Shown in pieces: positions 43,917 to 52,286 of a DNA stretch of 64,000 nt; positions within the stretch are counted from its first letter, which is position 1, and every line of letters starts with the position of its first letter. The stretch comes from Streptomyces cyaneus (GTDB lineage Bacteria; Actinomycetota; Actinomycetes; Streptomycetales; Streptomycetaceae), in the NCBI RefSeq assembly GCF_004028635.1, contig NZ_RQJW01000005.1, positions 1 through 64,000 on the forward strand, read 5' to 3'. Made by a program: the position numbers and the translations under genes. The notes under the pieces are model-generated. The model was not told where the DNA came from. It made no database searches and saw only the letters and a program-made list of their open reading frames with translations.

Positions 43917-43942
43917 CGAGGGCACCCCTGCGGGTGCCCTCG
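43917..43942 (+). terminator. Intrinsic terminator after LCP gene 5
   Basis: CGAGGGCACCC (43917-43927), loop CTGC, GGGTGCCCTCG (43932-43942), followed by AGTGTTTT. A half-copy of the left arm (GTCGAGGGCAC) precedes it at 43900. Confidence 0.9.
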
Positions 43943-43973
43943 AGTGTTTTCGGGGAGTGCTGCCGGACGGTCG

Positions 43974-44336
43974 TCACATGGTGACGCCCGACATCGCGCG
44001 GCAGGATTCGGCGCAGCGGCGACACGCCTCGGCGCAGCGCATCATCTGCGGGTCGTCCGGCATGGACATACACGCCTCGGCACACATGTCACAGGCCTTG
44101 GCGCACATCGCGCACATCTCGGCCGTCATGGGCGAGCGGCGCATCATCATGTCCGCGCACATACGGGTCGTCTCGGCGCAGTCCATGAGCGCCCGCATGA
44201 TCTGCATCTGCGGCTGGCCGCCCATCTGCATGCAGGAGCTCATCGTCTCCTCGCAGACCACGTGGCAGGACATGCACGCGTCGACGCAGGCCTGCATCTC
44301 CTTGCTCATGGTGGTCATGGTTCGTTGCTGGGTCAT
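43974..44336 (-). CDS. Cytosolic four-helix-bundle copper storage protein (Csp-like)
   Basis: 120 residues with 16 Cys, nearly all in CxxxC spacing along helices (CVDACMSCHVVC, MCAMCAKACDMCAEAC, CAEACRRCAESC), and many Met. This is the pattern of the Csp/DUF326 family, whose Cys line the core of a four-helix bundle and hold many Cu(I) ions. There is no signal peptide, so it should be a cytosolic store like Csp3. ATG at 44336 after CAGGAGGAGC. It lies about 3.5 kb from a copper-type envelope operon, suggesting a shared copper theme, though no copper sensor (CsoR) gene is in the window. Confidence 0.9.
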   Translation of the reverse strand: MTQQRTMTTMSKEMQACVDACMSCHVVCEETMSSCMQMGGQPQMQIMRALMDCAETTRMCADMMMRRSPMTAEMCAMCAKACDMCAEACMSMPDDPQMMRCAEACRRCAESCRAMSGVTM

Positions 44337-44702
44337 GGCTCCTCCTGGGGTGCGTGCGGGAGCCCGGGGCGGGCCCCGTGCCCTTCCGTCCTACGCCCGC
44401 CCGCCGCACCGCGCCATCGGACGGACGCCCCCGATCCGCCCCCATTGGGGTTACGGCTCCCCGTCGGCGGCGTCCGGGGCCGGGGCGGGCAGGAGACGAC
44501 GCCGGTCCAAGAGGCGGCGGACGACCGGGAGCGCCTCCGGGTCGTGCGTCCGCCGCTACGTGGGCGAAGACGCACCGAGGCAGGCCCGACTCGGCGTGGA
44601 CGCACGGCACTTGGGCGCCGAACGCGGATCGCCCTCCGCCCGGGGAGAGCGAAGGGCGATCGGAGAGGAGCTACGACAGACCGCGGCAGTGCTACGGCGG
44701 TC
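44337..44702. other. Intergenic region between Csp and acyl-CoA dehydrogenase genes
   Basis: 366 bp with no supported gene. It should contain the csp promoter on the minus strand and the 3' end of the acyl-CoA dehydrogenase transcript. No clear CsoR-type operator was seen. Confidence 0.4.
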
Positions 44703-45860
44703 CTACGGCAGGTTGCGCGCCATCACGATGCGCTGGACCTGGTTCGTGCCCTCGTAGATCTGTGTGATCTTGGCGTCGCGCATCATGCGCTCCACCGGGT
44801 AGTCACGGGTGTAGCCGTAGCCACCGAGCAGCTGGACGGCGTCCGTGGTGACCTCCATCGCCACGTCGGACGCGAAGCACTTGGCGGCGGCACCCAGGTA
44901 GGTGAGGTCGGCGTCGACGCGCTGGGAGGCGGCGGCGGCCTGGTAGGTCAGGGCGCGGGCGGCCGAGATCTTCATGGCCATGTCGGCGAGCATGAACTGG
45001 ATGCCCTGGAAGTCGGCGATCGGCTTGCCGAACTGCTTGCGCTCCTGGACGTAGCCCTTGGCGTAGTCCAGCGCACCCTGGGCGATGCCGAGGGCCTGCG
45101 CGGCGATCGTGATGCGGGTGTGGTCCAGCGTCTTCATCGCCGTGGCGAAGCCGGTGCCCTCCTCGCCGATCATGCGGTCCGCCGGGATGCGAACGTTGTC
45201 CAGGTAGACCTCGCGGGTCGGGGAGCCCTTGATGCCGAGCTTCTTCTCGGGCGCGCCGAAGGAGACACCCTCGTCCGACTTCTCCACGACGAAGGCCGAT
45301 ATGCCCTTCGAGCGCTTGGTGGGGTCGGTGACCGCCATCACCGTGTAGTACTCGGAGACACCGGCGTTGGTGATCCAGCGCTTCACGCCGTTCAGGACGT
45401 AGTGGTCGCCGTCGCGGACCGCCTTCGTCTTCATGCCGGCGGCGTCGGAACCCGCGTCCGGCTCGGAGAGGCAGTACGAGAACATGCCGTCGCCCTTGGC
45501 GAGCGGGGTCATGTACCGCTTCTTGAGGTCCTCGGAGCCGGAGAGGATCACCGGGAGCGAGCCCAGCTTGTTCACCGCGGGGATGAGGGAGGAGGACGCG
45601 CAGACGCGGGCCACCTCCTCGATCACGATCACCGTGGCGAGGGCGTCCGCGCCCGCGCCGCCGTACTCCTCGGGTACGTGCACCGCGTGCAGGTCGGCCG
45701 CGACCAGCGCGTCCAGCGCCTCCTGCGGGAAGCGGGCCTCCTCGTCCACCGCGGCCGCGTGCGGCGCGATCTTCGCCTCGGCCAGCGAGCGGATCGCGTC
45801 GCGGAGCATGTCGTGCTCCTCGGACGGGCGGTACAGGTCGAAGTCAGCCGATCCGGCCAA
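44703..45860 (-). CDS. Acyl-CoA dehydrogenase
   Basis: FAD-dependent first step of beta-oxidation or branched-chain degradation. 385 residues, standard length; the TTG at 45860 follows TTGGAGCG. Signatures: FAD site YCLSEPDAGSDAAGMKTKA (about 130-148), WITNAGVSEYYTVMAVTD, signature helix RTYQ-type ERKQFGKPIADFQGIQFMLA, and the catalytic Glu in ITQIYEGTNQVQRIVMAR (about 368). By position it corresponds to mycobacterial fadE25. Direct repeats upstream (45878-45913) and a TTACTTAACGGTAA element suggest a dedicated regulator. Confidence 0.95.
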   Translation of the reverse strand: MAGSADFDLYRPSEEHDMLRDAIRSLAEAKIAPHAAAVDEEARFPQEALDALVAADLHAVHVPEEYGGAGADALATVIVIEEVARVCASSSLIPAVNKLGSLPVILSGSEDLKKRYMTPLAKGDGMFSYCLSEPDAGSDAAGMKTKAVRDGDHYVLNGVKRWITNAGVSEYYTVMAVTDPTKRSKGISAFVVEKSDEGVSFGAPEKKLGIKGSPTREVYLDNVRIPADRMIGEEGTGFATAMKTLDHTRITIAAQALGIAQGALDYAKGYVQERKQFGKPIADFQGIQFMLADMAMKISAARALTYQAAAASQRVDADLTYLGAAAKCFASDVAMEVTTDAVQLLGGYGYTRDYPVERMMRDAKITQIYEGTNQVQRIVMARNLP

Positions 45861-45877
45861 GGTCTCTCACGCTCCAA

Positions 45878-45952
45878 GGACGCTGTGTGGTCTAGAGGAT
45901 GCTGTGTGGTCTAAGTGCGCCACCGGCGCTAATTACCGTTAAGTAACTCAAA
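45878..45952 (-). promoter_or_regulatory. Candidate operator region of the acyl-CoA dehydrogenase gene
   Basis: A 17-bp motif, GGACGCTGTGTGGTCTA (45878-45894), repeats as GGATGCTGTGTGGTCTA (45897-45913), a 19-bp period. Further out is TTACTTAACGGTAA on the minus strand (about 45948-45935), which has inverted TTAC/GTAA ends. Either could bind a TetR-type fatty-acid regulator; this is inference. Confidence 0.5.
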
Positions 45953-46098
45953 TTTTAGGGGGCGGCTCACGGGAGTGATACGTGAGCTTGGCGACAGCTG
46001 GAAAGTTGCCCGTCGAACGGCCCGACTATGCTCGGGCCCGCATCACCGCCGGACCTTCGTTGACCTCTGCCGAACCCCGTAGACCTCTGGAGTACCCC

Positions 46099-47442
46099 AT
46101 GGCCCTCAAGATCACCGTGATCGGCACCGGTTATCTCGGCGCGACGCACGCGGCGGCCATGGCCGAGCTCGGCTTCGAGGTGCTGGGGCTCGATGTCGTG
46201 CCGGAGAAGATCGAGATGCTGCGGCGCGGCGAGGTCCCGATGTACGAGCCGGGACTGGAGGAGCTGCTGCGCAAGCATGTCGCCGGGATCGAGGGGTCCA
46301 CCGGGCGGCTGCGGTTCACCATGGACTGGGCCGAGGTCGGGGCGTTCGGCGATGTGCACTTCGTGTGCGTGAACACGCCTCAGCGGCACGGCGAGTACGC
46401 CTGTGACATGTCGTACGTCGACCGCGCCTTCGAGTCGCTCGCCCCGCACCTCACCGGCCCCGCCCTCGTCGTCGGCAAGTCCACCGTCCCCGTCGGCTCC
46501 GCCGACCGCCTCGCCGCCTACCTCGCCGCGCACGCGCCGGTCGGCGAGGACGCCGAGCTCGCCTGGAACCCGGAGTTCCTGCGCGAGGGCTTCGCCGTGG
46601 ACGACACCCTGCACCCGGACCGGATCGTGGTCGGTGTGCGCAGCGAGCGGGCCGAGAAGCTGCTGCGCGAGGTGTACGCCACCCCGATCGCCGCCGGCTC
46701 CCCCTTCGTCGTCACCGACTTCCCCACCGCCGAGCTGGTGAAGACCTCCGCCAACTCCTTCCTCGCCACGAAGATCTCCTTCATCAACGCGATGGCGGAG
46801 GTGTGCGAGGCCGCCGGCGGCGATGTCGCCAAGCTCGCGGAGGCCATCGGGTACGACGACCGGATCGGGAAGAAGTTCCTGCGGGCCGGGATCGGCTTCG
46901 GCGGCGGCTGCCTGCCCAAGGACATCCGCGCCTTCATGGCCCGGGCCGGCGAGCTGGGCGCCGACCAGGCGCTGACCTTCCTGCGCGAGATCGACTCGAT
47001 CAACATGCGCCAGCGCGGCCAGATGGTGGAGCTCGCCCGGCAGGCGCTGGGCGGCGGGCCCTTCCTCGGCAAGCGGGTCGCCGTGCTCGGCGCCACCTTC
47101 AAGCCCGACTCGGACGACGTCCGGGACTCGCCCGCGCTGAACGTCGCCGGGCAGATCCACCTCCAGGGCGGCCAGGTCACGGTGTACGACCCCAAGGGCA
47201 TGGACAACGCCCGCCGCCTCTTCCCGACCCTCGGCTACGCCGACAGCGCGATCGAGGCGGTACGGGGCGCCGACGTCGTACTGCATCTGACGGAATGGCG
47301 GGAATTCCGCGAGCTGGACCCGGCGGCGCTGAGCGATGTCGCGGCGGCTCGGGTCATTCTGGACGGGCGCAATGCCCTGGACCCGGAGTTGTGGCGGAAG
47401 GCCGGCTGGACTTATCGGGCGATGGGACGGCCGACGGCCTGA
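46099..47442 (+). CDS. UDP-glucose 6-dehydrogenase
   Basis: Oxidises UDP-glucose to UDP-glucuronate with two NAD+. 447 residues from the ATG at 46099 (MALKITVIGTGYLGATHAAA). Signatures: Rossmann GTGYLG (residues 9-14), NPEFLREGFAVDD (about 160), catalytic Cys in GFGGGCLPKDIRAF (about 270), and the C-terminal ATFKPDSDDVRDSPALNVA. Product UDP-glucuronate would supply uronic-acid wall polymers (teichuronic-acid type) or capsules. That fits the five upstream LCP genes, but it could also act as a related UDP-sugar dehydrogenase. The long 5' extension is not part of the gene. Confidence 0.92.
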   Translation: MALKITVIGTGYLGATHAAAMAELGFEVLGLDVVPEKIEMLRRGEVPMYEPGLEELLRKHVAGIEGSTGRLRFTMDWAEVGAFGDVHFVCVNTPQRHGEYACDMSYVDRAFESLAPHLTGPALVVGKSTVPVGSADRLAAYLAAHAPVGEDAELAWNPEFLREGFAVDDTLHPDRIVVGVRSERAEKLLREVYATPIAAGSPFVVTDFPTAELVKTSANSFLATKISFINAMAEVCEAAGGDVAKLAEAIGYDDRIGKKFLRAGIGFGGGCLPKDIRAFMARAGELGADQALTFLREIDSINMRQRGQMVELARQALGGGPFLGKRVAVLGATFKPDSDDVRDSPALNVAGQIHLQGGQVTVYDPKGMDNARRLFPTLGYADSAIEAVRGADVVLHLTEWREFRELDPAALSDVAAARVILDGRNALDPELWRKAGWTYRAMGRPTA

Positions 47443-47835
47443 GAAAAGGCCCGTCGTTTCAGGCGGGCTGTTAAGGCGGGCCGTTCAGGCAGAGAAATCG
47501 CGCTCGCCCGGCCCTCCCCTCGGGGGGACGGGCCCGCGGGCGCCCGCGGTCGGCCCACGGCTAGCCCGCACAACGCATATGCCATTCTCCTTGAAATCCT
47601 CACGCGGCTTCGCATTCTATTCGAGTAGCGTGAGGGAAAAGAAATACTCGCACGCGAATTCTTCACAGCCGCATTGCGCGGAATAGCGATGGTCTCACCC
47701 GGTCTCACAGCGGGGGTCCCCTCGAAAGAGAGGCGCCGCAACAGCTGTTTAACTGACGCGTAGCCGCGCGGAATTCGCGTGCCACTCCACTGGTCGGCGT
47801 TCGCTGGTTTTGAACAGCCCATGCCAGGAGTGACC
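47443..47835. other. Intergenic region upstream of the copper-type operon
   Basis: 393 bp with no gene. The middle (about 47570-47700) is unusually AT-rich. A stem of CCTCACGC (47598-47605) and GCGTGAGG (47628-47635) encloses 22 nt and could be a terminator for the dehydrogenase or an operator. Presumably the operon promoter is here. Confidence 0.45.
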
Positions 47836-48450
47836 ATGCCCCTGTTCCGCCGGTCCCTGTGGCCGCACGACCACCGCGACGAACTGGTCGCGGGAGCGCT
47901 CGTCGGCGCCGTGGTGGTCGTACTCGGATACGCGTCGGGCATCGGCGCCCCCGCCGCCTCCTCCGACGCGACCGCGGCCCCGCCGCCCGCGGTCACCTCG
48001 CCGTCACCCCCGGGCGAGGCCGCCACCCCGTCGGAGACCCCGGGCGACATCCCGGGCGGAGCCGCGGGGGGCGCGGCAGGGGCCGGGGCACTGCCGGTCA
48101 CCGGCGTCTACTACCCCGGCGGCACGGATCACACCGGCCACACAGGCACCTCCGGCGGGACGGGCCACACAGGCCACGGCGGCTCCCCCACGCCCTCCGC
48201 CCCCACGTCCCCGCCCTCCTCCGGCCCGTCCGCGCCGGGCACCACCCCGCCCGGCGACGACGCCACCTGCGAGGACGGCGAGGTCCGGCTCGCCGGGCCG
48301 CTCCTGACCGGCCTCACCGAGCCCGTCTTCGGTCTCCTCAACCCCACCGCCGAGGCGTCCCCGGCCCCGCAGCCCTCCCCCTGCGTCGGCCTCGCCCCGC
48401 TCCCGTCCCTCCTCGGCGGCGTCAGCCCCTCCCCGGAGGCGACGCCGTGA
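47836..48450 (+). CDS. Membrane-anchored, His/Pro-rich protein heading the copper-type operon
   Basis: 204 residues; ATG at 47836 directly after AGGAGTGACC. Short cytoplasmic start, one membrane segment (about 16-38: LVAGALVGAVVVVLGYASGI), then an extracytoplasmic low-complexity Pro/Ala/Ser/Thr chain. Within it lies the His-rich stretch DHTGHTGTSGGTGHTGHGG (about 97-115), a likely metal-binding region, and two Cys (DATCEDGE, PSPCVG). No known domain. It overlaps the next gene by four bases (GTGA), so it is translated with CopC-CopD. A role in capturing or handing over copper is inferred from the operon. Confidence 0.65.
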   Translation: MPLFRRSLWPHDHRDELVAGALVGAVVVVLGYASGIGAPAASSDATAAPPPAVTSPSPPGEAATPSETPGDIPGGAAGGAAGAGALPVTGVYYPGGTDHTGHTGTSGGTGHTGHGGSPTPSAPTSPPSSGPSAPGTTPPGDDATCEDGEVRLAGPLLTGLTEPVFGLLNPTAEASPAPQPSPCVGLAPLPSLLGGVSPSPEATP

Positions 48451-49763
48451 CCCCCCGCCGCACGCTCCTCCTCCTCGTCCTCACCCCGCTCCTCTACGTC
48501 CTCCTCGGTTCCCCGCAGGCCTCCGCCCACACCGAGCTGGTCACCTCCAGCCCCGCGAACGGCGCCGAGTTGAAGCAGGCCCCCGACCACCTCACGCTCA
48601 CCTTCGACGAGCCTGTCGAGCCGGCCGGGGTCCGTGTCATGACCGTGGACGGCGACCGGCTCCCGGTGTCCCTCGTGCCGGGGCACAAGGGCGAGGTCGT
48701 ACGGGCCGCCCTCGGGCGCCCGGCGGACGGCTCCTTCGCCGTCGTCTGGTCGGTCGTCGACGAGGAGGACGGGCACGCCTCCTCGGGCCGGCTCGACTTC
48801 GGCATCGCGGCACCGGCCGCACAGGACCGCGGCGACGAGGCCGTGACCGCACCGTCCCCCCTGGTGCGCAACGGCCTCGTCGCCGCCCGCTGGGCCGGCT
48901 ATCTCTCCCTGGCGCTGTTCATCGGGGGCCTCGCCTTCGTCACGCTGCTGTGGCCGCGCGGCGCGCACGAGCCGCGGGCCCGGGCGCTGCTGGGACTGGC
49001 CTGGACGTGCGGCCTGCTGGCGTCGGTCGCGGCGATCGGGCTCCAGGGCGCATACGCGACGCTGGGCGGCCTGCGGGAGGCCCTGCGCGCCGAGACGTAC
49101 GCGGACGTCCTGACCACCGAGCCCGGCGTCGTGCTCGCCGCCCGGGTCCTGCTGTGGGTGCTCGCGGCCGTGGTGCTGAGCGCGCTGCTCCAGGGCGGGC
49201 CCCGCACCTCCCGCTCCCCCGGCTGGCGGGTCGGCGCGCTCGCGGTCTGCCTCGGGCTGCTGCGGGCGACCGGCATGGCGGGCCACAACGCCGAGGGAAG
49301 TGAGCCCACTTGGGGCGCGATCGCCGACCTCGTGCATGTGCTCGGCGTCTCGCTGTGGATCGGCGGTCTGGTCATGCTCGCGCTGGCGGTGCTGCCGCGG
49401 CGGCGTCCCGATGAGCTGGCCGCGGTGGTACCGGGTTACTCACGGCTGGCGGCCGTCAGCGTGGCGGGCATCGTGGCCGCCGGACTGGTACTGGCGTGGC
49501 AGGTCGTCGGGTCGTACGACGCCCTGCTGCACACCTCGTACGGGCATCTGCTGCTGGCGAAGACCGCCGTGCTCGCGGCCGTCCTGCTGGTCGCCCTCGC
49601 CAGCCGTCAGTGGGTGCGTACCCGCCTCGATCTCGCCGTGCTGCTGCGCGGCGACGCCGCCACCGTGCGGCCCTTCGGTTACTCGGTCGCGGCCGAGACG
49701 GGGCTGGTCCTCGTCGTGCTCGCCGTGACGGGTCTGCTGGTCACGGCCAACCCTGGCCAGTGA
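48447..49763 (+). CDS. CopC-CopD fusion copper protein
   Basis: 438 residues; the GTG at 48447 overlaps the previous stop. Signal peptide to about 27 (ASA cleavage), so the mature protein starts HTELVTSSPANGAEL. Its N-terminal His together with the later DGHASSGRLDF His and nearby Asp form the expected CopC Cu(II) site. CopC domain about 28-120; then the CopD membrane domain, eight hydrophobic segments (about 145-435), with the conserved DLVHVLGVSLWIGGLVMLAL and the His in TGMAGHNAEG. Such fusions (YcnJ-like) move copper across the membrane or sense it. ATP-independent. Confidence 0.9.
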   Translation: MTPRRTLLLLVLTPLLYVLLGSPQASAHTELVTSSPANGAELKQAPDHLTLTFDEPVEPAGVRVMTVDGDRLPVSLVPGHKGEVVRAALGRPADGSFAVVWSVVDEEDGHASSGRLDFGIAAPAAQDRGDEAVTAPSPLVRNGLVAARWAGYLSLALFIGGLAFVTLLWPRGAHEPRARALLGLAWTCGLLASVAAIGLQGAYATLGGLREALRAETYADVLTTEPGVVLAARVLLWVLAAVVLSALLQGGPRTSRSPGWRVGALAVCLGLLRATGMAGHNAEGSEPTWGAIADLVHVLGVSLWIGGLVMLALAVLPRRRPDELAAVVPGYSRLAAVSVAGIVAAGLVLAWQVVGSYDALLHTSYGHLLLAKTAVLAAVLLVALASRQWVRTRLDLAVLLRGDAATVRPFGYSVAAETGLVLVVLAVTGLLVTANPGQ

Positions 49764-49790
49764 ACTCCCATGCAAATCAAAGGAGTTGCG

Positions 49791-50849
49791 TTGAATCCAC
49801 GTAATGAGAGCGACGCGGCACCGCGTCACCGGCCGCCCGCGGGCAACCGGGGACTGCTGGTCGCCGGAGTCGGCGCGGCGCTGGCCGCGGTGCTCAGCCT
49901 GGGGCTGCTCCAGGCCGCCTCGAGCACCTCGGCCGGGGCAGCCTCCACGGCGGACGCGGGCGCGGCTCAGGCGCCCGCTGCCGCCGCGGCCCAGGCCCAG
50001 CCGGCGGCCGACGCGGCGCCGGACCACCAGGTCGACATCATGAACAACAAGTTCGGCGACGGGAAACAGCTCGTCGTCGAGGTCGGCGACACGGTCCGCT
50101 GGACCAACCACGACAGCGTGCCGCACACGGTCACCACGACCAAGGGCCCGAAGAAGTTCGACTCGGGCACGCTGGAGCAGGGCGACTCGTGGTCGTACAC
50201 CTTCACCACGGCCGGGACGTACGAGTACTACTGCGCGGTGCACCCGGACATGGTGGCGTCCGTGAAGGTCGTCGCCCCCGACGGCGGCGGTTCGTCCGGC
50301 GGTTCGTCCGGAGGCTCGTCCGGTGGTTCCTCGGGCGGGTCGAGCGGCGGCTCCTCCGGTGGCTCCGGCTCCGGTGGCGGCACGGGCGGTACGTCGGGTG
50401 GCGGCACGGGCGGTACGTCCGGTGGTGGCTCCGGCGGCACGTCGGGCGGTTCGTCGGGCGGTACGTCCGGCGGCGGCTCCGGTGGCGGCGACGAGCAGTG
50501 CGCCAGCGTCCAGGACGTGCTGCTGCCGATCCTCCAGCACCTCAACGCGGCGCACCTGGAGCGGTCCCCGGGCCAGCAGGTGCAGGACGCGCTGGCGCTG
50601 GACGCGTACATCAAGACGCACACGGTGTGGATCGAGAGCATCCTGACGCCCGCCACCAAGGGCGGCGGCACGATCCTCGACGACACGCTCAGCGTGCTGC
50701 TGAACCACATCAACAAGGCGCACCTGGAGGAGTCGCCCGGGCAGCAGGTGGCCGATCTGCTGAACGTCGACAGCTACGTGCAGATGCACACGGTCTGGGC
50801 CGAGCACCTGCTCACGCCCACCGAGGACTTCCTCACCAACAGCTGCTGA
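49791..50849 (+). CDS. Cupredoxin-domain secreted protein with duplicated C-terminal domain
   Basis: 352 residues from the TTG at 49791, which has AAAGGAG six bases upstream; the ATG at 49770 has no site. Signal or anchor segment at about 21-45. Cupredoxin domain (about 80-165) with all four type-1 copper ligands: His in SVPHTVTT, and Cys, His and Met in YYCAVHPDMVAS. A pure Gly/Ser/Thr linker (about 170-240) follows. Then come two tandem copies of a roughly 55-residue helical unit sharing the pattern HLxxAHLExSPGQQV and HTVWxExxLTP. That unit, with repeated His, is not a domain I recognise. Confidence 0.85.
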   Translation: MNPRNESDAAPRHRPPAGNRGLLVAGVGAALAAVLSLGLLQAASSTSAGAASTADAGAAQAPAAAAAQAQPAADAAPDHQVDIMNNKFGDGKQLVVEVGDTVRWTNHDSVPHTVTTTKGPKKFDSGTLEQGDSWSYTFTTAGTYEYYCAVHPDMVASVKVVAPDGGGSSGGSSGGSSGGSSGGSSGGSSGGSGSGGGTGGTSGGGTGGTSGGGSGGTSGGSSGGTSGGGSGGGDEQCASVQDVLLPILQHLNAAHLERSPGQQVQDALALDAYIKTHTVWIESILTPATKGGGTILDDTLSVLLNHINKAHLEESPGQQVADLLNVDSYVQMHTVWAEHLLTPTEDFLTNSC

Positions 50850-50966
50850 CACCGCCCGCGCGCAAGACGGACGCCGGTCCGGCCGAGGCTCAGTCGGCCG
50901 GACCGGCGCTCCCCCATTGTCCCCGTCACCGCCGCCCTTCCGGAACCGCTTTCCAAGGAGACCGGG

Positions 50967-51479
50967 ATGACAACCGTCACCCTGCCCGTCGACCCGACCC
51001 CGCCCGGGGCTCCCGGCTCGCCCCCCTGGCTGCCCCTGCCCGGCCGGTATGCCGTGGCCCCCGGCCGCTCGCTGGTCGAACTCACCGCTCTGTGCGGCCC
51101 GTTGCCGCTCCGGCGCCGCCGCCTCACCCTCGCGGCGGCCGCGCTCACCGTCCCGGAGACCGACGAACACCCCACCTTCCGCTTCGAGCTCGACGGCGCC
51201 CACCTCAAGGGCGTGCTCACCCTCGACCACGCGCACGCCCACGCCCACGCCCACGAGGGCACCGGCATCGTCCAGCTGACCGGCGACCTCGGCATCGACG
51301 GCACCGACTTCCCCGCGCTGCTGCGGCTGCGGGTCGTCGAGCGGTCCGACGACCTGCTGCTCTTCGTGGGCACCGCCCGACTGTCGTACCGGCTGCTGCG
51401 CCGCGCCACCGGCTTCCGGTTCGGCCGGTTGCGGCCCACTACGCGGCTGCGGCTGCTGGTCGCCGGGGAGTTCGCATGA
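50967..51479 (+). CDS. YceI-like protein with a His-Ala repeat
   Basis: 170 residues; ATG at 50967 after AAGGAGACC. The pattern GRYAVAPGRSLVELTALCG and the later GTDFPALLRLRVVERSDD resemble a divergent YceI (lipid-binding beta-barrel) fold; the match is weak. It contains HAHAHAHAHE (about 89-98), a tight alternating His run that should bind metal. No signal peptide, so it is cytosolic or moved by another route. Its stop overlaps the next start (ATGA). Its role in the copper-type operon is unknown. Confidence 0.65.
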   Translation: MTTVTLPVDPTPPGAPGSPPWLPLPGRYAVAPGRSLVELTALCGPLPLRRRRLTLAAAALTVPETDEHPTFRFELDGAHLKGVLTLDHAHAHAHAHEGTGIVQLTGDLGIDGTDFPALLRLRVVERSDDLLLFVGTARLSYRLLRRATGFRFGRLRPTTRLRLLVAGEFA

Positions 51480-52195
51480 GGGCGGCACGGCGAGCGGTCC
51501 CGGGGACCGTCCTCGCCCTGGCTGTCCTGGCCGTCCTGGTCGGGATGCTGCTCGTGCTGCCGGTCGGCCGGGCGTCGGCGGCGACGTACCGGGTCGCCAT
51601 GAGCGGCTATGCCTTCAGCCCCGCGACCCTGACCGTCACCGCCGGCTCCACGGTGACCTGGACCAACCAGGACACCGCCCCGCACGACGTGAAGACCACG
51701 TCGGCTCCGGCCGCCTTCCACTCCCCCATGCTGAACAAGGGCGGAAGCTGGAGCTTCACCTTCAACACCCCGGGGACGTACGCCTACTACTGCACCGTCC
51801 ACCCGAACATGACGGCCCGGATCGTGGTCCAGGCGGCGGCACCGAAGACTTCGGCGCCCGCGCCGACGCACGACCACTCGGGTACCGGGTCGTCGACGGG
51901 ACACCAGTCGTCCGGTCACCACGCGACCGCACCGAGTCCGACAGCGGCGACACACTCACCGGCCCCCTCGCCCGTACGGTCCACACCGTCCGCGTCGGCT
52001 GCGGCGTCCGCGCCACCCGGGTCACCGTCGCCCGCACCCACGCCGACCTCTGTGCCGCAGACCCAGGTCACCGCGTCGACAACCCGCCCGCTGGACCCGC
52101 TCCTGGTCCTGACCGGGATAGTCGCGGGCGTCGCGGTCCTGTGCCTGCTCCTGGTGGGCTCCCGGGCGTCCCGGACCCGCGAGGAGAAACCCTGA
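51476..52195 (+). CDS. Membrane-anchored cupredoxin
   Basis: 239 residues; the ATG at 51476 overlaps the YceI-like stop. Signal segment about 8-35; cupredoxin domain about 36-120 (YRVAMSGYAFSPATLTVTAG) with copper ligands His in TAPHDVKT and Cys, His, Met in YYCTVHPNMTAR. Next is a Pro/Thr/Ser-rich linker with a His cluster, THDHSGTGSSTGHQSSGHH (about 130-148), and a C-terminal membrane helix (about 205-228). It is anchored at the outer face. It probably accepts or relays copper or electrons with the other operon proteins. Last gene of the operon. Confidence 0.88.
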   Translation: MRAARRAVPGTVLALAVLAVLVGMLLVLPVGRASAATYRVAMSGYAFSPATLTVTAGSTVTWTNQDTAPHDVKTTSAPAAFHSPMLNKGGSWSFTFNTPGTYAYYCTVHPNMTARIVVQAAAPKTSAPAPTHDHSGTGSSTGHQSSGHHATAPSPTAATHSPAPSPVRSTPSASAAASAPPGSPSPAPTPTSVPQTQVTASTTRPLDPLLVLTGIVAGVAVLCLLLVGSRASRTREEKP

Positions 52196-52222
52196 CGGCA
52201 ACGCCCTGACAGCAATGCCCTG

Positions 52223-52282
52223 AGGGGCGCGGGGCACTTCCAGTAGGCGTCATGACGTCACTTCCAGGCGTCATGGCGTCAT
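52223..52282. repeat. Palindromic GCGTCATGACGTCACTT repeats and a partial family B element
   Basis: GCGTCATGACGTCACTT occurs at 52248-52264 and 52276-52292; its centre CGTCATGACG is a perfect palindrome, as is TGACGTCA. At 52223 AGGGGCGCGGGGCACTT matches part of the family B repeat seen at 60803. Located after the copper-type operon. Confidence 0.75.
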
Positions 52283-52286
52283 GACG

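Noticed and set aside
44354..44767. A 137-codon plus-strand frame between the Csp and acyl-CoA dehydrogenase genes
   Set aside because: Arg/Pro/Gly-rich with no ribosome site and overlapping the end of a certain gene.
47680..47835. Cyclic-di-AMP (ydaO-type) riboswitch before the copper-type operon
   Set aside because: A short CGCAACAGC stretch recalled the motif, but the rest of the consensus is missing.
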